DNA of 64,000 nucleotides from Spirodela intermedia (taxonomy: Eukaryota; Streptophyta; Magnoliopsida; Alismatales; Araceae): the NCBI GenBank assembly GCA_902729315.2, contig LR746271.1, positions 5,476,001 to 5,540,000 on the forward strand, in the 5' to 3' direction. This document shows positions 60,016 through 64,000 of this stretch, in pieces. Position numbers and translations under genes: made by a program. Every line of letters begins with the position of its first letter. Positions within the stretch are counted from its first letter, which is position 1. A model generated the notes under the pieces. It had not been told where the DNA came from. It saw only the letters and a program-made list of their open reading frames with translations, and did not search any database.

Positions 60016-63000
60016 TCTGTACGAGAAGACGAGGGTCACTTGAAACCCGATCTAATTATGAAATCTAAATGACTAGTTGGGAATTAATAGAGTAGATCCC
60101 ATAGAATCTTAGTACCTGATATTAATCAGTCCATTGAATTCGTAATCGATGTACATCGAGTGGTATCCATCGCTGTACCCTAATTCCATGGCTGAAGTTC
60201 TGTGGGTAGGGAGGGGCCATTCTAGCGCGCAACATAGAACAGAAGAGAAGACGACTACATGGGATATGTTCGTTCACACGGTCATTAGATGGGCCTTAAT
60301 CAACTTCAAGGAGCCAATTTTATGCAAATAAGGTGTTGATATGTTCTTTCGATGAACCACCAAGCCGGAGATAACGCCACTCTTAATGCCCTTTCATGTG
60401 AATGAACTGGTGAAACCAACAACTTTCTTTGACGAGACAAGATAGCCTGATGCATTTTCTGATATTTTTCACTCAACGTGTGGCATTATGGGTTTTTAAG
60501 GTGAACCCTAAGATTCTTGAAGAGGAAAAAGTGTTAGAGCTGTGGATAATGATCTATTGGGTACTAATGTGCTCAAATGGGTTCTTCAGTGAGTACGGCG
60601 ATCTAACAAGCTCTAATGAGCTCTTGTGGAGAAAGTTCTACTGGGCCCTATGTGAGCGCTGTGTGATGTTATGCCGAGGGTTGTAAGATGATTCTCTTGA
60701 AAGAAGAAGATCTTCGTTCGACCATGAACGTAAGAGGATTCTCCGAACCACGTTAAATTTGGTGTATCCCTCTGATCTCGCCTCTCTCCCTCTTCTCTCT
60801 CTCGTCTGTGCGTTTCCATCAATCTTCCGCTGTGCACAAAGGGGAATGAGGACGTTCATCTTCCCCTCACAAAAAAGAATTTGGAATCAATCCTGACCTC
60901 AGATCTCACAGTTAGATGGTTTCAATATATCTCAAAACTCACAATCCTAGGCTACATAGACGAAATATCTCACCATTAATCATGGAGGAGGTCAATGGGG
61001 AAACCGCCAACCATGACGGCCTACTTCACTCCTTTACCAGAAGGATTCAAGACTTTGACCTTGAGAAATATTCTGGCACTTACAATGAATTGCATGCTTC
61101 TAGTCCCACCGATTAGAACATCTCTTGTGCCCCTCATGTCTTAAGGATTACTGAACTCCCTGACGAGCTTCCTGGAGGGGGATCACATTCTCACCATGAC
61201 CTTCTGAAAACACGTAGCTGGGTATATCTGCTTCTCCCGTGATATCCACATCAAAAATATAACGATCCTTCTTCGATCTGCCAGACCAAAAACTAGCTTA
61301 TAAACTCCCAGTAGAAGAACGAAAAAATTCACCTGTAAAAACCGAGTCTGAGAGTCAACAAAAATTCAGGAAAATGGGTATAATAGTCATGAAAGATAGG
61401 AAAAGGAAAATAAATCATTTTTCAGTTTTAGAGCTGAGAATCTCAATTATATGGAAATTTTCGTGGTTATATTGGTGTGCCTGCGACTCAATCCCTCATA
61501 AACCAGAAAAACAAAGCAGCACAAAACGATCTGACAACAGACCCTGGTGAACGAGTAGACTTACGAGGAGGTCTGGACGATAGATGAAGATCGAACATAC
61601 GGTGAATCCAGAAGATAATGCCAGACGATCTCAAGAAAGGCCTTTCGTATATATGCAATTTATTTAAGAGCAACTGAATGTTTAAAATTCCGTGTTTGTG
61701 ATATCTTAATACTGCCAAATATTTAGGAGGCATTGTTTAATCGCTGAAGAATATCCCGCAAAGTCAAACATTGCCTACCTTCAATGAATAGAACTGAAAT
61801 TAAAATGTCGGGAAACCATCTCTAGGGCAACAAAGGTAAGATCTTCGTATATATAACTTTCAACTGAGTACCAGCTCAATAGAACTTATTATCACTAAGT
61901 ACACAAAATACCATAGTCCTTGCTTTCGCATCTAATGAGAGTAAATATTTTATTAATGGAATTCCTTCTCTCGTCTCTTTTGAATGAATATGGGTCCTAC
62001 TTTAGTGACCTTCCAAACATTATAACTTTGGTATGAATAAATGTACTTGTTCTAACCTTCGAGTATCCATAATTTCCCTTTTATAAACTTAGGATCTTTA
62101 GCAGAATATCCCTAACACTGAAATTTTTTGCACTATCTGAAGCCACGGATTTAAATAGAGGCTTGATAATTTGACCTTAGTACGATACTCTAATGGCAAT
62201 GAAACAAAACTAGAACTGGACAGAACTGATCTTACTAGAGAGTTATCCAAAAATAAAAACTTCGGCTGAAAATAAATTAGATAGACAACACAAATGATAT
62301 CAGATTTTATAGTGATTTGCTCAGTCCCAGATTTCACTCCCCTAGCCTCCCCTTGGGCCACCTCTATTATTTTTCTGTTAAACATATCACATATTGGGTT
62401 TCCCATGGATTTCTTAATAGAAAGCTTGTACAAAGTACAATTGTCTATAATCAATGAATTACTTGTAAGTCCCCTGGTGTATTTAATAAGGTGCTTTATT
62501 TTTTTGTGAAAATAGATGCTGCAATACTACAAGTGTCCACTCCTAAAAGGGGATGACCATTGAGTCCATCTGTTAGAAACGTGTGTAGATCATACTCCTC
62601 TGCTAGGTGTTTTTACACTGGAAACTTGTTTTTTCCTCTTTCGGATTGGGTAGATACTTTTGAGCTTTACCGTCATCACATGTTCAGGAGTTAACAGCTT
62701 TAGGGATCAAACCGTGTTTCTTGGCCTCTACTTACGGTCAGATGTCAACACTTACGCCTCAAGGGTCAGCACATTGTATAAAGACCAACACTTTTAGCTC
62801 ATGTCAATACATCAGATTTTGTACACAAAAATAAGTTATGCTCTGCATGTGTACCCAGAAATTTAGGGGACTAAAGATCAACAAGACATTATAGTCAACT
62901 TATTGGGTTTTTACAAGACAGTGTTATAGGCGGGCATCTCTGTGAGGTTATGAAGAGTTCACAGGAATGGCCCTTTGTACAAGGAGCATCGAATGCTCTT

Positions 63001-63680
63001 CGCCATTGGGGTGGAGCAACTTGGCAGATGATATGCAAATACAAGAGTTATGGAGTAGGCTGGAATTGGCTTCGTATAGGGATCAGTGAGCACACACAGC
63101 CATTGAGGTACCATGAAAAACAGATCTTAGGTCGGTAAACCAAATGTCTAAGAAACATCAAGGTGGTAGGCAATAAGTGTGCACGATTTTCAGTTGTCTC
63201 CACTTTTTGGTACGTGTATTACCATCATAAAGTAGCTACATCACTAGACATGTACAATTGTGGAAGTGAATTGTATTAGAAAGGGAGAAGATGGTGGGGA
63301 CATGAGATATGACTTTGATGGGGCATCACTAATCTACCATTTCTTGTATTAGATGGTGGGGACACATATTAGAAATGGATTATTTTCATTAATCTAAACT
63401 AGTCTTAGCTTTTCTTGTAATCCGAAGTATGCCATGATGGAACTATTTCTTGCAGCATTCATTATTAGGCTAATGAAGAGATGAAAGATAATTAAATTGA
63501 CAAATTGGTGGCTCTTGAGCTTAGGCGAGAGAACCGAAACAAGCTGGGCGAGAGCCTAGATCCACATTATGTCTTATTCTCTCTCTCTTCTCTCCCTCGA
63601 GTCACTCATGTTTCTTCTATAGCGCTTCCATCTCTGCTTGTCTCCTCCTACACATTTCTGCGTAGTTCGACGACTTGCTG
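60016..63680. other. No gene recognised
   Basis: 3.7 kb of mostly AT-rich sequence with scattered open frames of 60-120 codons on both strands (for example 62098-62454 and 62950-63138). None shows a domain, and none joins into a convincing exon set. It may contain further decayed duplicates or transposon remnants that cannot be named by eye. Confidence 0.4.
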
Positions 63681-63684
63681 CACC

Positions 63685-64000
63685 GTCAAGCCTGCACAGC
63701 CATCCCAGCATATCGTCACACATATCCCAAATATCCATACAGGTGCCCATTCGCCTACTTCCCAGTACTAAATCCACACACGTGCCCATTCGCCTACTTC
63801 CCCACACTTGTGCCCGTTTGCTCGCATCTGTGCCCCCCATGTACACTTGCACTCGTGCACGACCATTGATGCGGGGACAAGCCAACCTATGCCCACGTAC
63901 GCCCGTGTGGGCGTACCTATGCCCACATACAACCACAGAAGCTTGCCTTTGCCGGTGTACACCTGCATTCGCATATCTGTCAGCCTGCTTATATGTGGGC
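63685..64000. repeat. Short degenerate repeats
   Basis: GTGCCCATTCGCCTACTTCC occurs at about 63743-63763 and 63782-63802, and related words based on TGCCCA and GCCCGT recur to the window end. GTACGCCC-GTGT-GGGCGTAC at about 63896-63915 is a perfect 8-bp hairpin. The Cys/His/Thr-rich frames over this tract are products of the repeat. Confidence 0.6.

Noticed and set aside
62098-63138. Frames of 62-118 codons near the right end
   Set aside because: No domain, no splice partners and no compositional shift; they are expected by chance in AT-rich sequence.

Overview
The window is a stretch of a flowering-plant nuclear genome. Genes have many short GT-AG introns, products are plant-specific (a hyccin of the plant PI4K complex, an FLZ zinc finger, a group 1-like sulfate transporter), GA/CT microsatellites sit at most gene starts, and the retrotransposons are plant Ty3/gypsy (Athila-like) and Ty1/copia types. 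GC-rich exons would suit a monocot or an early-diverging angiosperm, but the species cannot be fixed from sequence alone.

Layout. About 1-24.2 kb is nested transposon sequence. A young, full-length Athila-like element (1580-11953, minus strand) has two 1627-bp LTRs, a 5-bp target duplication GCTGC, a tRNA-Asp primer site, gag and pol. Next to it lie a decayed solo LTR of the same family (12251-13848) and, joined head to head, an old plus-strand relative (13849-20815) that keeps a decayed gag but carries an unrecognised sequence where pol should be. Copia remnants and another worn LTR fill 20.8-24.2 kb.

24.2-54 kb is the gene island: a GH5 glucan 1,3-beta-glucosidase-like gene (+, 7 exons, 504 aa), a two-exon C-terminal scrap of a UPL1/2-type HECT ubiquitin ligase (+), a hyccin gene (-, single exon, 440 aa), an FLZ zinc-finger gene (-, 2 exons, 151 aa), a PP2C phosphatase with a long acidic N-terminus (+), a myo-inositol-3-phosphate synthase gene (-, 10 exons, 510 aa) and a sulfate transporter (-, 13 exons, 658 aa). 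Exon boundaries were derived by hand, and for all of these except the PP2C N-terminus every phase closes.

54-64 kb starts with the sulfate-transporter upstream region, then LTR pieces of the Athila-like family. A broken duplicate of the transporter first exon and promoter (57.39-59.1 kb) abuts an LTR, and worn remnants of transporter exons 12-13 follow (59.6-60.0 kb). I recognise no gene in 60-64 kb.

The genes do not form one pathway. Two unrelated themes recur: phosphoinositide/inositol metabolism (hyccin is a PI4K-alpha complex partner; MIPS makes the inositol precursor) and sulfate uptake with local tandem duplication. No wholly new system is evident. The least explained items are the gag-plus-unknown-ORF Athila relative, the degenerate gag zinc knuckle, the TTGAC-rich minisatellite upstream of hyccin, and the isolated HECT C-terminus.
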